Shown piece after piece: positions 12,580 to 25,361 of a DNA stretch of 64,000 nt (position 1 is the first letter of the stretch; the number at the start of each line of letters is the position of its first letter). A program made the position numbers and the translations under genes. The DNA is taken from contig CM053796.1 in NCBI GenBank assembly GCA_028671895.1, positions 41,786,860-41,850,859 of the forward strand, given 5' to 3'. The notes below the pieces were generated by a model. That model made no database searches. It saw nothing but the letters and a program-made list of their open reading frames with translations, and had not been told where the DNA came from. Origin of the DNA: Oenanthe sinensis. Its lineage: Eukaryota; Streptophyta; Magnoliopsida; Apiales; Apiaceae.

Positions 12580-13753
12580 GTGCTACCGAAGTGGGCTATA
12601 TAATTGAGACAGAGATGACTCGTGATAAATTATCCATCTTTGAATGCCCTGTAATCATATTCCTGGCTTATTTTAACTTTTGCGACTGTGTTTGCCTTGC
12701 TGCTAGTTTCCGGGAAATAGAATAAAAAACACTTGAGAAGTGTCTAAGACATTCCTTACATATATATTTTGTTGTTCTTAACTTGTAGTTTGCATATGTT
12801 GCAAATTTAGCCCAGGTAATCTTTTCCTCAGCTGAGGGTCCATGCTTTCGTAATTTAAATTTGAAGAAGGGAGGCATACAAGTGTATACCCTTAATCTAA
12901 GATAAGTCCGCATTTTATCAAAAAATAAAGGAAATAGAGAGAAATATTTTCATTGGTCCTCAAATCAATATATATTTCTTGAGAAGTTGCTCAGTGTTGT
13001 TGCCTGAAGACTTTTACATCAATTTTCTTGGCGTAAAGGCTTTCAAAAGGTTTAACGTATGAGATTAATCACTATTCATTTTAAATATGGACAGGGTCAC
13101 AAGTCATTTAGTAGGAGCAAGTGCAATGCAATGTTGGTTGTATTGCTATAATTTGAAATTATATGTAAAAATTTATCTGTCTAAAGCAATTGTATACTTG
13201 ATTAGAAATATGCATGAAATTTATAGTTGGTTCCAAATTTGCAACTCATGATGGATATATGCATCATTGTCATATTATCAATAATAAATGTGAAATTAAT
13301 TGGTTGCAAAATGCAACTAGTATTGTAGTGCAAGTCTTACTTTAGCAATGGCTATAGCTATTTTTAATGTATCATTCGACTTGCTCCAACAACAGAACAT
13401 ACATGGTGTATCGTGACTATAAGGTATTAAGCACGAGTAGTGGTAGCCACTCCAATTTATCAATAGAGTAACATGATTATTTTAAAACTACAAACCCTTG
13501 GTAAACATTAGAGAAAAGACCATTATGAATAGTTGTGGTAGAACATGAAGGGGTTAAACACTGATATAAAGCATAAACCGAAACTAAAACAGAAACAAAT
13601 TGAGAGAGATTAAAGACTCTATGATCTGATCTGTGACCCAAACATATTGATTTCATTTGCAAGATGCCAACACTATTTCATGCAATCCCTTTCGAGATGG
13701 ACACTTCCCAAAAGAATTTCAAGAATGCAGTGCCGCATTGGATGTTCTTGCCA
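12580..13753. other. Convergent intergenic region, EAF7 to 14-3-3
   Basis: This stretch holds the 3' flanks of two genes that point at each other. I see no coding frame or element with defined ends. Confidence 0.5.
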
Positions 13754-16314
13754 TTAGGTCTGAAAAAAAAGATATTAATATTTATCATCTACAACAATGG
13801 CTGGTTTCATTACTGGTTTGATGGGAGAAGTAAAATGAGATACTTACGTCAGCACCTTCTGCTGGTTTGGATTCGGTCTTAGACTCTTCTCCTTTGGCAG
13901 CATTGTCATCGCCTGCATTTAATCATATCTTGCAACATTAGCTCACCTTTTGTAGATGGATAAGTTGCAGATGAAATTTTGATAAAGTCTGAGCTTTCAC
14001 TTTTGACAGTAAACATGAAGCCGAAGGAAAATGAACAGTTCTTAACAGTGGAGAACCATTACCCTATTGCATATCAAGTTTTTTTTTATATATAGATAAA
14101 ATCTTGTCTTGAGGGTTTACTTTCCGATATCCACCTAATCAGTCAACTTTGGTTAGCATATATCTATTGATAATACCTCCATCCTCAGGTAAATCAGAGG
14201 TCCACAAAGTGAGATTGTCTCTTAACAGTTGCATAATTAAGGTGCTGTCCTTGTAGGATTCTTCACTTAGGGTGTCGAGCTCTGCAATTGCCTCATCAAA
14301 AGCTTGTTTAGCTAAATGGCATGCCCTGCATCAGCAACCAATGCAACTGAATAATAAAATTTATGGGAAAAAAGTAATTAAAGAGGCTTGAGGTCTCTGA
14401 TTTATAACACGGATATATATTAAAACCTTTCAGGAGAATTCATGATCTCGTAGTAGAAGACAGAGAAATTTAGAGCAAGCCCTAGACGGATTGGGTGGGT
14501 TGAAGGGAGTTCTTTATTTGCAGTTTCAGAAGCAGCCTAATGAAATGCAGTAAGACAGTATCAAATCAAAGTGAAGACTGACAGGCTGGTATGTTGATTA
14601 ATCATTAACCATGCAACAGTCAATAGATAGAAACATGCCTCATAGCCTTTCATTGATTGATCAGAGCAGTCTTTCTTGTCCTGGTCAGTCTTAAATTCAG
14701 CAAGATATCGATAGTAGTCACCTTTCCTGTGTTGATGCAATTTATGAAGCAAGACAGTGAGTTAAAATTAAAATCGAAAGAATAGTGTAGAGAAGACATG
14801 AATTAACTAAAAATCATACAGTAGATCACTCCCTGAATGCTCATCAATTTTGAAAAGCAAACTAACTTTGAGTGTTCTAACAAAGGGAAACATGACATGA
14901 GAAGCCACTGCATGAAATTAGGAAGAAGAATCGATATACAAGAATACTACACATGCGTAAGATTTTTTGTTTATTTTCAAGTATTACTTCGTCCTTTCTA
15001 AGATAAAGATAGTGGTCTTGTACTTGATGAAAGGACTTGATTCAGCAACTTGAAATGGAGGGAAAAAATACGTAGCAGAGAGGATTATAAAAAATGACAA
15101 CTAGCAAGGTTACAACAAACTAACACGTAGAGGACTGTAAGTATTTATACCTTATGGATAACATGACTTACATCTTGTAGTAAAACACAGTAGCTTCTCC
15201 AGAGGTAGAAGAGGGAACTAGGTTCTTGTCTATGATAGAAAGAATGTCATTGCAAATGTCAGAGAGCTCATCCTCTACCTTTTGGCGGTAGCCCTTGATT
15301 AGCTTAACATTTGATTCATTACTCTTGGACTCTTCCTTCTGCTCAATAGAGGACATTATGCGCCAAGAAGCTCTTCGGGCACCAATAACATTCTTGTACC
15401 CAACCGAAAGCAGGTTTCTCTCCTCAACAGTAAGCTCAACACCAAGTGTTGCAACTTTCTTCATACACTCCACCATTTCTACAAACAACAAGAGATTCTT
15501 ATATATGAAGAAATCTAATTTGATACCATAACTAGCCTAAATTTTCTACCTAAGGTTACAGTATCTGAGTCATAAATCTACAAACACTAGTGAACTCTTT
15601 ACCTTTAATGAAACATATATATTTTACATATCAAATTAGACTTGTAAAAATTTCAGGTTTATAACTAAATTAGTCTGTTAATGTATCAAGTAAGAACAGT
15701 CGAAAATGCACTTCTAATATTCAGTCACAGGGTGAATCATGAATGTAGGACTTGTTACTGCATATACGGTATGTGACCAACGAAAATTCAATTGTTTGTA
15801 TCATATCATGCTCCAGTCTCTATAATCTATATGCACAATCATTTGAGATCAAAAATTGATAAGCAACTAATTATCAAGCACATCAAAGCATGTCAAACTT
15901 TTCCAAAAAAAAAAAGAACATAAAACAAGCGAACCATAAATCAACCAATTACACTCTTCACTATCTCTGTACATATCACACGAGGATGAGAATGATCATC
16001 AACAAAGCCAAAAAAAAAATCTATGCACACACAAAATGCAGACATATGTATACCTTTTGAGCATGTTAAATGTTAACACAGTCACACAGATGCACTAATA
16101 TACATATCACACGGAAATGTTAATTAATCCTCAAATTCGAATACAAATCTACACAAACCACGTACACATGCATATTTATTTGTGTGAATGTATTCATGTA
16201 CATTCATCTACAGACACATGCAGACAGAAAAATGTGTGTACCTTCATAACGTTCGGCTTGTTCAGCAAGCTTAGCCATGTAAACCTGAGTTTCTCTGTCT
16301 TTTTCGGACGACAT
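13754..16314 (-). CDS. 14-3-3 protein (general regulatory factor)
   Basis: 14-3-3 proteins are dimeric adaptors that bind phosphoserine/threonine motifs on client proteins in cytosol and nucleus. Seven coding exons keep frame: 16242-16314, 15172-15478, 14639-14726, 14427-14536, 14177-14325, 13848-13912, 13754-13759, giving 265 residues. Family signatures are clear: RNLLSVGYKNVIGARRASWR, YYRYLAEFK, THPIRLGLALNFSVFYYEI, ACHLAKQAFDEAIAELD and LLRDNLTLWTSD. The C-terminal tail (GDDNAAKGEESKTESKPAEG) is charged and variable as usual. The intron after exon 3 uses a GC donor (GAG|GCATGT). The last exon contributes only Thr and the stop codon. If that intron is retained the tail would be longer. The number of introns suggests the epsilon-like group, which is an inference. 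Confidence 0.93.
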
Positions 16315-17957
16315 TGTCTCGAAAAATAAAGAATGAATGAACAGAGTAAGATTAAATTTTGATGATGAAGAAGAAAACAATAAGGAACTGGTTGGAAGAA
16401 GGAAAGTGTGGGATGGAGATTTGATAAAGACCATTGGAGCAATATTACTAGTATTCTATTAATAGGATCAATCTCGAGCAACTTAAGGATGACCCAATTT
16501 AGACAGTTGGATTTACATGCTTGCTTGCTTTCTTTCACAAGTATTACCGCGCAAATCGTGATCTCAGTTTAACAATACAATTAGGCCAATGTAATTTTCG
16601 ATATAATAGTGTGTGTTTTTTCATACTTTTATTAATGAGTAATGACTTATCATTTTACTGTAAAAAAAATGACTTATCATGTATACCCAATTTAGATTAT
16701 TTATTGATTTACTTTATGGTATTAAAATTATGAGCGGTTTTATGGCAAGGTTTTTTTTTTTTTGTCAGAAACAACTTTCACGTTAATGAGTTGTATGGAA
16801 ATACAATCTCATAAGAAACGAAGTTGTCTGTTTATTATCTAACCAAAAGACACACAGAGATGTGTCTGAAAATTTAGACAAGATTTTAATGTCTGAAATT
16901 TAGACCGCATATATTACAATTGAAATTTAGCACGGTAATTTTTTTTTTTTTTAAATATAGAAAGCTCAAATATCTTTATCATACGAATACTATTTATTTT
17001 TTGCTAAATTTATCATACGAATATTAGGCGTGTATAATGTAAATGTAATACTTGGTGCTTGCTGTACAAAAACACTTCAAGAAATATATAGTCAAAGCTA
17101 CAAACACCAAATTATCATTAAAAATTTATAGTTATAAATAAATCATCCAAGTCAAAGCTAAATCATTTTTAACAAATCACTTCCGAAAGGAACTTATTTG
17201 ACTATAAAACATGTATAAGATCAAATTAGAAAATCGCTTAACAAGATTAATCAAAGAATAACTGAACTACCTGAATGCTACAAACTCTGACAGGGAAAAG
17301 AAATTAAAAAATAAAAGGAAATGAACAGCAGCTATATCTGAAGCAAAATTTCTCTATAGAATGGTTTTGAATACAGTCTCTCTCAAAATCATTAAAAATG
17401 AACACTTTGATTCCCCTAACTTGCACTATAAACAGGGAAAACTTGTCATCCAGACTTGAATCCTTTAAAATATCACTATACATCATGGTATCATCATGAA
17501 AGCCACTTCAACCAGTACTGAGGATTCGATATTGCAGAATTGCTATTATTCAATGAAGTTCCAGTCTTTTAGAATTGAACATTGAAGCCTTAAGCAATCC
17601 AGATACTGTACCAGCAGATTCACATATGTTGCTACGTTTGTAACAATGAAACGCAGAGATCAGAAATATAGTCAACTTTTTATACAGTGCAGCAGAAAGG
17701 TTTTCAATAGTACATTATCTTATATTTCAAAATTTTAACAAACTTTGAAGGTAAACTGATACCTATAGAAGAATTTGTCAGGTGGCTATAAGGAATAATT
17801 CTAAAAGTAGAGCAAGAAAATTAACTTATCCCACAATTATTAATTACATATTGCTAGGCTGTATCCCGGATTTCATTCAAGCTCAGAAAATTTACCTGAA
17901 TAAATATGAAATGAAAATCAAGGAGGGCCACGCCAAGCCCTTCCCAATCTTGAACAA
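16315..17957. other. Intergenic region upstream of 14-3-3
   Basis: The 14-3-3 promoter on the minus strand should occupy the first part. A CT/GAA-rich leader lies at about 16330-16400. The right part includes the 3' flank of the methyltransferase gene. No other gene is supported. Confidence 0.5.
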
Positions 17958-20900
17958 TCATTTTCTCAAAAAAGGCTTTTGGCAAACAAGTAGACGTTGG
18001 TCACTGCCATTTTGGGGATCAATCACCCTTGCTTCCCAACGAATTTGTGTAGCAAGCATGCGGGCTTTCTCTATAGGCCCCAATGTATCTGAAATAACTA
18101 CCCAACCCTGTCAAATGAAAATACACTAATCAATTTTTGTACACCTTCAAAATTTTGCTTCAAGAAGACCTATTAATAGATATTTCAGTCATTATGCAGA
18201 GTATTTTACATAAGAATAGACAAACAAACAAACAGAAAGAATAGCAGTTTCGAAATTACTTCAGGACGCAAAATTCGATCCATTTCCAAAAGTAGGTCCG
18301 TTAAACTGCATCCCACTGAATCAAGGCGTGAGAGGAGACCATTCGCATGAAGCATGTCATATGTTCGTGGATAGGTAGGAAATGGTTGGCACCTGGCAAG
18401 TATTAAAAACATGAAACCCACATGGAATAAAAGATATTACGCACTATTCCGAGATAATTCTGAAATTATACTATATTGATGGTGCTTGGTGTGCACATAT
18501 ATGTTTGGCTACATTTAAAGTCTGCAGGAGATCAGACCAAGCAACCAAATTTATTAACTTATTCCAGGAAGAGTATTAAAGGGTAAAAAGGTCAACACAA
18601 TGCCAAAGTAGTCAAGGGTATTTTCTGGGGAAGTCAAGTTAGGGGAATAGTGAATAAAAAGGGGCACAAGACATCAGTAGTGGGTATTGAAGAAAGTAGA
18701 GAGAGAAACACAGTGGGAGAGATCCAACCTCTCGAATGTTGGCGAGGCTAGTAGCGTGGAGAGCAAGTTGTAATTCATTCTGCTAGTCATATCTTTTTTT
18801 TCTTTTGTTTTCCTTTGCTATGAACTATAAGTCTGTCGTTATATTTCCTATTATTGAGTTTGTTTACAGTGGTTCCATAGTTAATTGATTGATTCGTAGC
18901 AAACTCCTTCAAATAATTCAAAGACATGGCAACAATTTTTTAGTCAAGTAAAAGGGCTTGGAGGCAGGGGGGCATACCAGAAACTGGTGTTAGCGGGGTT
19001 AAAATCTCAAGTTTTTATAAATAAATTAATTAAGTAGGGTGGAGATTACAAATTAAGTGGCGTCAAAGTTTAAATTGAAGTATAAATATTAAACTTAATA
19101 TATCTAATATATAATAATTTATATATCACTGCAAGTTGAGTGGGGTCAATTACTCCTACTCTTTAGTATGCACTTTGTAGCTACACCCCTGCTTGTAGGT
19201 TGTAGCAACACATAAGATCATTTGAATTTTCATTTATTTTTCACGAAAAAGCAAACAGGTATCTCAAAGACCAAGTAATGTTTTTTCTACATGACCTTCT
19301 ATCAAAAGAAAAATATATGATGCGTAGTCACATTGTAATAAATATTCTTTAGAAATTTCACAAAAGATGGAAAGAACAAGATGTACTGCATATATAATGT
19401 TTTAGCAGAGTAAAACAAAACATAGTATATTGGATAAGAAGAAAGAAACACAATCTTTCACTAGTAGTATGATATGGCAGTAATTCTGTGACTAACTGGC
19501 ATTAGATATACATGTCACTATAGAGCAAAGAAGTTATGCATACCAGTCATGATAAACACCAGAAAAACCTTGATTGAGTATAAGAGGAAGCGTATTTTGT
19601 GCTCCAACAGGAACAACGTTCATCACCCATACTGATATCCTAGCTTCCAGAAATGCGGCATTCAAACCCCCATAATGAGCATTCATGTCTAGCACATTCC
19701 GAATCATATTATATGGAGGTAATGGATCTTCTTCCCCTGGCCTCTTTGGATGATCTGAGAAAATTAAAGGTGTCAACAAGGACCAATAATTTCTTAATGC
19801 TGATCTCCAGTACTCCAAGTCTTCCTCAAACTCTTCAGGATGAACTTCTGAAACAAGGTGAGAGATTATAATTGGAAAGGTTTGTCAATAATTATAGCAT
19901 TAACGAATTAACAATGAAAACTTGACATAATCAACTGACAAGTATCAAAATACTTTCCATGAATTTCTAGCTCGGAAGGCTTTAATGGGTAGCTAGATGA
20001 CCTGTTCTGAATTGGAATCCAACGGTTACTAGCAGTACCACTTATACAAGGTGCGAGTGGCTGATAATATGATGGAACATCATGTGTGTCCTGACAAGGG
20101 GGTACAGTACCCAGTTTGCTACATAAAGGCACCAAAGTATGTTAGAGTGGTTTGTTTTATTTAAAAGAAAGGAGATAGAATAAAGATACATGAAAAAGTG
20201 AAGAGAGTATAAGAGTAAGAAAACATTCATCATTACTAGCTTCACCTAGTATAACATTGAGAATCTGCTGTTTTATGCCAGACAAAAGTATCTTCTTCTT
20301 GAGCTAAAAGGCTCCAACAAATTTTTTCAGCCAACGATGTGATTTGTGCAACAGAACTTGTTTGGACCCTGCCTGCTGGTGAGTTTAAAACAAAGTAGCC
20401 TCCAGGCTTCAGTAGCCGGTCAACTTCAATAAGAAACATGCCATCTGAATTTGTAACAAAAAAAATGAATAACAATTATAGACTATGTTACGGGACTAGC
20501 TGCAAGGTTCTAGCATGAATACACATCCAAGAGTTGGTCTTGCTTTGAAAAATTTGCATGTTTTGACCCAAAACAAAGGGTATTGTGTCCCTACCCATCT
20601 GCGAGTGTCCAACATGTATGCTTGAGGTGAATTAAAGATCCGTGGTAACATAAGTTATAAAATTGACTTGCATATATAATATGAAACAAGAGTGCCAATC
20701 AAGGGTGAGCTCGCAGCTTACAATTTCAGAGGGGGGGGGGAGGAAACTCAAGCACATGCACTATATAAGCTGGGTAAAAAATTTTACACCACTAATTAAT
20801 AACATACCTTTGCTGTCCCAAGAAATACCACATTGAGCACAATGAACCATGTCGTATGACAATGATGGAAATGGAAGCTGCCTTGTAATGAAGTTGCCAA

Positions 20901-22127
20901 TGATTGCAGGAAGACCTCTTTCAAGGGATAACTGGACTTGGCTACCAGTTAACTCATATGCTGCCATGCAGACTGCCATCATGTTTAGGGAAAGCAAATG
21001 GGCGCCAAAGCTGCCAAACCCACAGCCAATATCTAAAACTGTGTGCACCTATAAGTAGCATACGGTGAAGCAATATCAATAAAGAACTAAAAGAAAACAT
21101 ATTTATCTTGATAACAAAAAGGCAGCCTCCCAGATGTTGGACCTGTGAATGAAGGGAGAACATAGAAGAAAAAAAGATTGATGATGAGCAAACAGAGTAC
21201 TTACGCCAGCCTGATGAAATTCAGAGTCACTTGTCAACCCTATCATCTCTGCAATTTGGTGAGAGTAATCTTTGACACCATCAACAATTAATCCATCATC
21301 TGAATGGAAAGCAATTTGGTTCTCCTCTAATAGCATTAACCTAAAAGTGAAGAAAATAGAACATGTGTGAAAGTTATTACATCGGACAATGAGAGACATA
21401 GAATATAATGCATATCAGAATGAGGTGCATAATGCAGTTTAAATACAGAGTTTCAGTCCGACCAAAATTTAAATGAGGTGCATAATGTGTGAAAGTTTAA
21501 ATGCTCAAAATTTTGTCTGACCAATAACAATAAATTTAAGCCAATCTTATATACTCGGAGTATTACTGAATTGTTGGTTAACTTGCGTTACCTTTTTGTC
21601 ATGCTTCCAGAAGATAAAAATTGGTCTTTAGTTATCTTCACATTCGCATTCCATATAATGTCTCTACCAGCAGGCCAATTCAGTGGTGTCTTGTAATTGT
21701 TAGGAGGTCGAACTAAGCAACGCAGCCTTTCTTCCGATACTTCACAATGTCGGTCAAACTCCTCTCCATCTTTAAATCCTAGTAACAAATTTCCCGACAC
21801 ATTATAACACGGTACAAAATCCTCTCGTTCTTTACCACAAAGACTAAATTCCTTTAGTTGCTTAGCTCCAGACGACAAGGACCTCAATTCCAAATAATCA
21901 TTCGCTGTTTGTTCCTTCAACCTTCTATAATTAGAGTACACATCCAATCTAGCATTAGTAATACCCGGTTCAGAATCACTAGAAGAAGACGGTCCCAATA
22001 ATCCAATCAACACAAGTACACAAACAGCACACAGTAGCAACAAGCTCCGTGGCTGTCTTGGCCCAAAAATTAGCGACATCTTGCTAAGCCAAGTTCTTCT
22101 CATATCAAGATTTAACAATCCCACCAC
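17958..22127 (-). CDS. PMT4/PMT5-like Golgi methyltransferase (QUA2/TSD2 family)
   Basis: This family comprises type II Golgi proteins with a putative SAM-dependent methyltransferase domain, tied to pectin methylation and cell adhesion. Coding exons: 21592-22127, 21205-21340, 20808-21048, 20246-20444, about 19922-20118, 19544-19847, 18260-18392, 17958-18107, giving about 631 residues. A short cytosolic N-terminus is followed by a membrane anchor at about 27-45 (LLLLCAVCVLVLIGLL). SAM motif I is VLDIGCGFGSFGAHL near 228. Further signatures are VHCAQCGISW, DRLLKPGGYFVLNSPAG, NMIRNVLDMNAHYGGLNAA, FPTYPRTYDMLHA, LLEMDRILRPEGW and a C-terminal DQRLLVCQKP. The exon 5/6 junction is odd: the expected donor at 19953 leaves the wrong phase, while a weak donor at 19921 keeps the frame. 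An internal ATG eight codons downstream is an alternative start. Confidence 0.88.
18965..19191. mobile_element. hAT-like MITE in a PMT intron
   Basis: The ends read CAGGGGGGCAT and GTAGCTACACCCCTG, a short imperfect inverted repeat of the CAGGGG type typical of hAT elements. The flanking octamers CTTGGAGG (18957-18964) and CTTGTAGG (19192-19199) match at 7 of 8 bases, as expected for an 8-bp hAT duplication. The element is 227 bp with no coding capacity. Confidence 0.65.
20734..20743. repeat. Poly-G tract in a PMT intron
   Basis: An uninterrupted run of about ten G lies in AT-rich intron sequence. Its true length may be uncertain in the assembly. Confidence 0.7.
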
Positions 22128-24452
22128 TACAACCTAATATTTCACCTAAAATCTCGAAGATACATCAAAACTATAACTTATTACAAAACCTACACCCTCA
22201 AAGGTATTGCATCAGCATCAATTATCCTTAATCCTCCAACAAATCACACCCCCTCTCATGGAATCACATACACAACCATATAACAAGCAAGATAATCAGA
22301 TACTACTGTTATCACAAATAAAATTATGTGTCTTCATAAATGTACTGTGACTAGAGCTTCATATAAATCTGCAGCAACCAATGATCAAGAAAACATTACA
22401 TACAGCTCATAATTCACTTAAAAACCCACACAAGATTCACATAGTAAGGAGATGAATAAATATTGATCACACATACAGATCAGATCCAACAGAAATGAGA
22501 ATTAAAGTAATAATGAAACAAAGTGTAAATAAGGAACAGTAATAAATATAAGTGTAATAAATTAAGGTAGTATAGTAACATACCAGGTTGTAGTTGTGTA
22601 TGTACATGTAGACACACAGAATGTGTGTGTATGTAAGTGAAGTTGAGCAAGCAGTTGTGATTCGTGAGGTAGAGACTGACAGTGGGTGTAGACAGTTAAT
22701 TAAATAAAGAGGTTAGATCCAGACATATATACTCAACGAGTACATACAATTATGCATAACTGTTAGAGTAATATTTAAGTTTAAAAAAAATAAAAATAAA
22801 ATGTAAAAGTATAAATTAATGGAGGAGAATAATTGTGTTTTTGGATTGTTCCAGTAAATTTATTTTCAGTGATGCAAATCCCGTGCTTGTCCTGCCACGT
22901 TTCACAATTTTATACATCCAACATGCTTGTCTATCATTTTCTACTTGCTTCTATAGGCCCCCACTAGAGTTACTAATAACTTATTCTTTGGAATTAAATT
23001 AATTATATTATTTAATTTTTTATGATTTAATTAATTAAATTTTGGTTGAAAATTACAAGTATTTTTTATAATTTACAAATTTAAAATTATATTTAAAATT
23101 AGATTATATATTTTTAATAATATAAATTTTCATTTATATAATAGATTTTATTTATAGTCAAAATTTGGTAAATTTAACTTGAAAAAAATAATTAAATAAG
23201 TAAGATAAATTGGGATGAATGAAGTATTTATAAATTGATAAATTAGTTATAAGAGAAAACAAATAGGGTGATATACTTTTTACATTTTTATTGTAATAGT
23301 AAGTCTATAAATATATCTTTTTTTAAAATTGATCCCAAGATTTTTTGTATACTATGTTTTTATTTGTGATATTTATGTATTTGGGAATTTTGGGAGTTTA
23401 TTTCATTTATTATTGAAAAATTAATAACAAACCGACAATGGAGTATTTAGAAAATGTTCCAGCATTTCCCTAATTTTAATAGCAAAATGGCCCTTAACTA
23501 AAATATTAATTAAATATTTTATTTATAAAATTTTTTATTAATATAATTCTAATTATATGGTTAAGCCCAAACTTTAAAACTCAATTATTTAATTATTTCA
23601 AAAGAGAGTAAATAACTTTTCTACAAAAAAGATGCTCGATTTTCCGCAAATCAAGGTCGATTTGTGGAGCAACATTTAGAAGATATGCTGGTTCCCGGTC
23701 ATAGTCTTCTACAGTATATAATTTAGTTTGACTTTGTTTCCACAAACAATTTAAAATGTTTTAATTATATAGTTAAACTTATAATTATTATTTTTTTCAG
23801 AATTAAAATATAAGTTTAATATTTTAAATAAAAATATTAAAAATTATTAATTTAAACTAAATGATCAGAACACCTAAAATTAAATGTAAAAAGTCTAACT
23901 AACTTGTAAATAGAACATGTACATCATATTTTAATTATGAGGTTTTGTTGGTGCAGAAGTAATTCACTGCCAACAGATTTTAGCTGCAAACAACCATTAA
24001 AAAATATACTAGTGACAAGTTATCACCAAGCTGGCGTTCCCTTTTGCTGAGTTCACCAGCTCACTGCTTGTGGCCACTATTACACTTTAGCTATAAGTGC
24101 ATTAGGTCGGCAAATCTGCATGACGCAATCAGTTGTCACTGCCATAATTTTAACTAAAACTGCATTGAATTGGAGCGCCAGGCCATTATCAACCTGTCAA
24201 AATTTTAGAGACAAATATTTCTCTCTAATTTCAATAATTTCTTTGTATTGAACGTATAGTTGTGATGAGCATTAAGCATTCTGGTCCAAGTACAATAACA
24301 GTTTCTATGCAAGTACAGGCAACCATTATTAGAGTACAACTCTTGATGAAAAAATAAAGGTAGCTGAAGTAATTAGAGTTTTACTATTGGGGCCACACAA
24401 AAAGGTTCATTGGTGTACCTTCTAAAAACTTTCAGTAGACATGCCCTGACAA
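22128..24452. other. Intergenic region between PMT and DRL1
   Basis: The left 600 bases hold the PMT leader and promoter, with a GTGTGTGTATGT run near 22620. A probable leader splice site lies near 22580 on the minus strand. From 22780 to 23950 the DNA is extremely AT-rich with no coding signal. The right end is the 3' flank of DRL1. Confidence 0.5.
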
Positions 24453-25361
24453 TCAACCACTTCCCAATTCTCTGTTCAAGTAATCCACAAACATCCTTTT
24501 TGCGCTGTTGGCATCTGAAGGTGGAGGTGCCCCACTCAAGCTCGATTGCCCTGTCAACTTTATAAAAGTTCGTCTTATCCTGCGTAGTTCCGGCAAGCCA
24601 ACTGATCTTGAGAGACTGATGGTTGGTAAATCTGGACCAAGAGAAAGTCCATTCACATTTCCTCCCATTGCCAGAGACTGAGCTTCCACTATGGCATTTG
24701 CGACTTCCTGTGTAGCTTTGTCCATTTCATATAAGGTGTTAGCCTCTGAAAAACGTGCACCCTGTGTTGCTATTGTTGGCTGCAAAACTTTTACATCCCT
24801 TGTCTTAGAATCTACCCTTTTTGTCAAGTACAATACAGCATCTACAATAGCTGTAGATGCTTTCTCTATTCCATTTCTCGATGGCCATAACTCGAACAAA
24901 GGTGAATCCCATCGGTTTCTACTATCTGGTTTCTCAAATCTTCTAACTAGATCATCAAATATTTTATCATCATAACAAGGTTCTTCTTTCTCCCTGCGTT
25001 CCTCATTCCATTTTCTACAATGAGCTTCTTCAACATCACAATAAACAACACAATATCTAGTTCCTGCAGCACGAGCCAAACACCAGAGCTCATATCTATA
25101 ACCCTTGATGTTGTTCAAAGAATCCACTATGATAATACTATCCTTATTTAAAGACCTATCAACTTCTGACCTAAGCACCCCCCTAACGTTCTTCTCTACA
25201 ACCATGTTAGCATAGCTTTGATTGCGATCAAGATGTAAAGAAGTTTCATCAATGATCTTAACACCTGGATTGGAATCTGATTCCTTCAGAGATTCCGCGA
25301 GCAACAGGGCAGCTTTTGACTTGCCACTACATGGTTGTCCACAGATTAAAACCAATGCCAT
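24453..25361 (-). CDS. DRL1: KTI12/DRL1, Elongator-associated P-loop protein
   Basis: KTI12 (DRL1/ELO4 in plants) binds Elongator and, by ATP binding, supports tRNA wobble-uridine modification. Plant mutants have narrow leaves and short roots. The gene is a single 302-codon exon, the usual length for the family. It starts with MALVLICGQPCSGKS, containing the P-loop GxxxxGKS at residues 8-15. IIIVDSLNNIKGYRYELWC corresponds to the Walker B region, and RFEKPDSRNRWDSPLFEL is a conserved family block. The C-terminal half carries RRTFIKLTG and FVDYLNREL, also typical. The ATG at 25361 is the only one that includes the P-loop. Confidence 0.95.
   Translation of the reverse strand: MALVLICGQPCSGKSKAALLLAESLKESDSNPGVKIIDETSLHLDRNQSYANMVVEKNVRGVLRSEVDRSLNKDSIIIVDSLNNIKGYRYELWCLARAAGTRYCVVYCDVEEAHCRKWNEERREKEEPCYDDKIFDDLVRRFEKPDSRNRWDSPLFELWPSRNGIEKASTAIVDAVLYLTKRVDSKTRDVKVLQPTIATQGARFSEANTLYEMDKATQEVANAIVEAQSLAMGGNVNGLSLGPDLPTISLSRSVGLPELRRIRRTFIKLTGQSSLSGAPPPSDANSAKRMFVDYLNRELGSG

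Noticed and set aside
18600..18960. Possible LTR in the PMT intron
   Set aside because: Purine-rich leader-like sequence is present but no TG...CA ends, primer site or target duplication were found.
23630..23710. Short coding-like stretch near GATGCTCGATTTTCC
   Set aside because: Open for only about 25 codons in AT-rich DNA with no neighbours that extend it.
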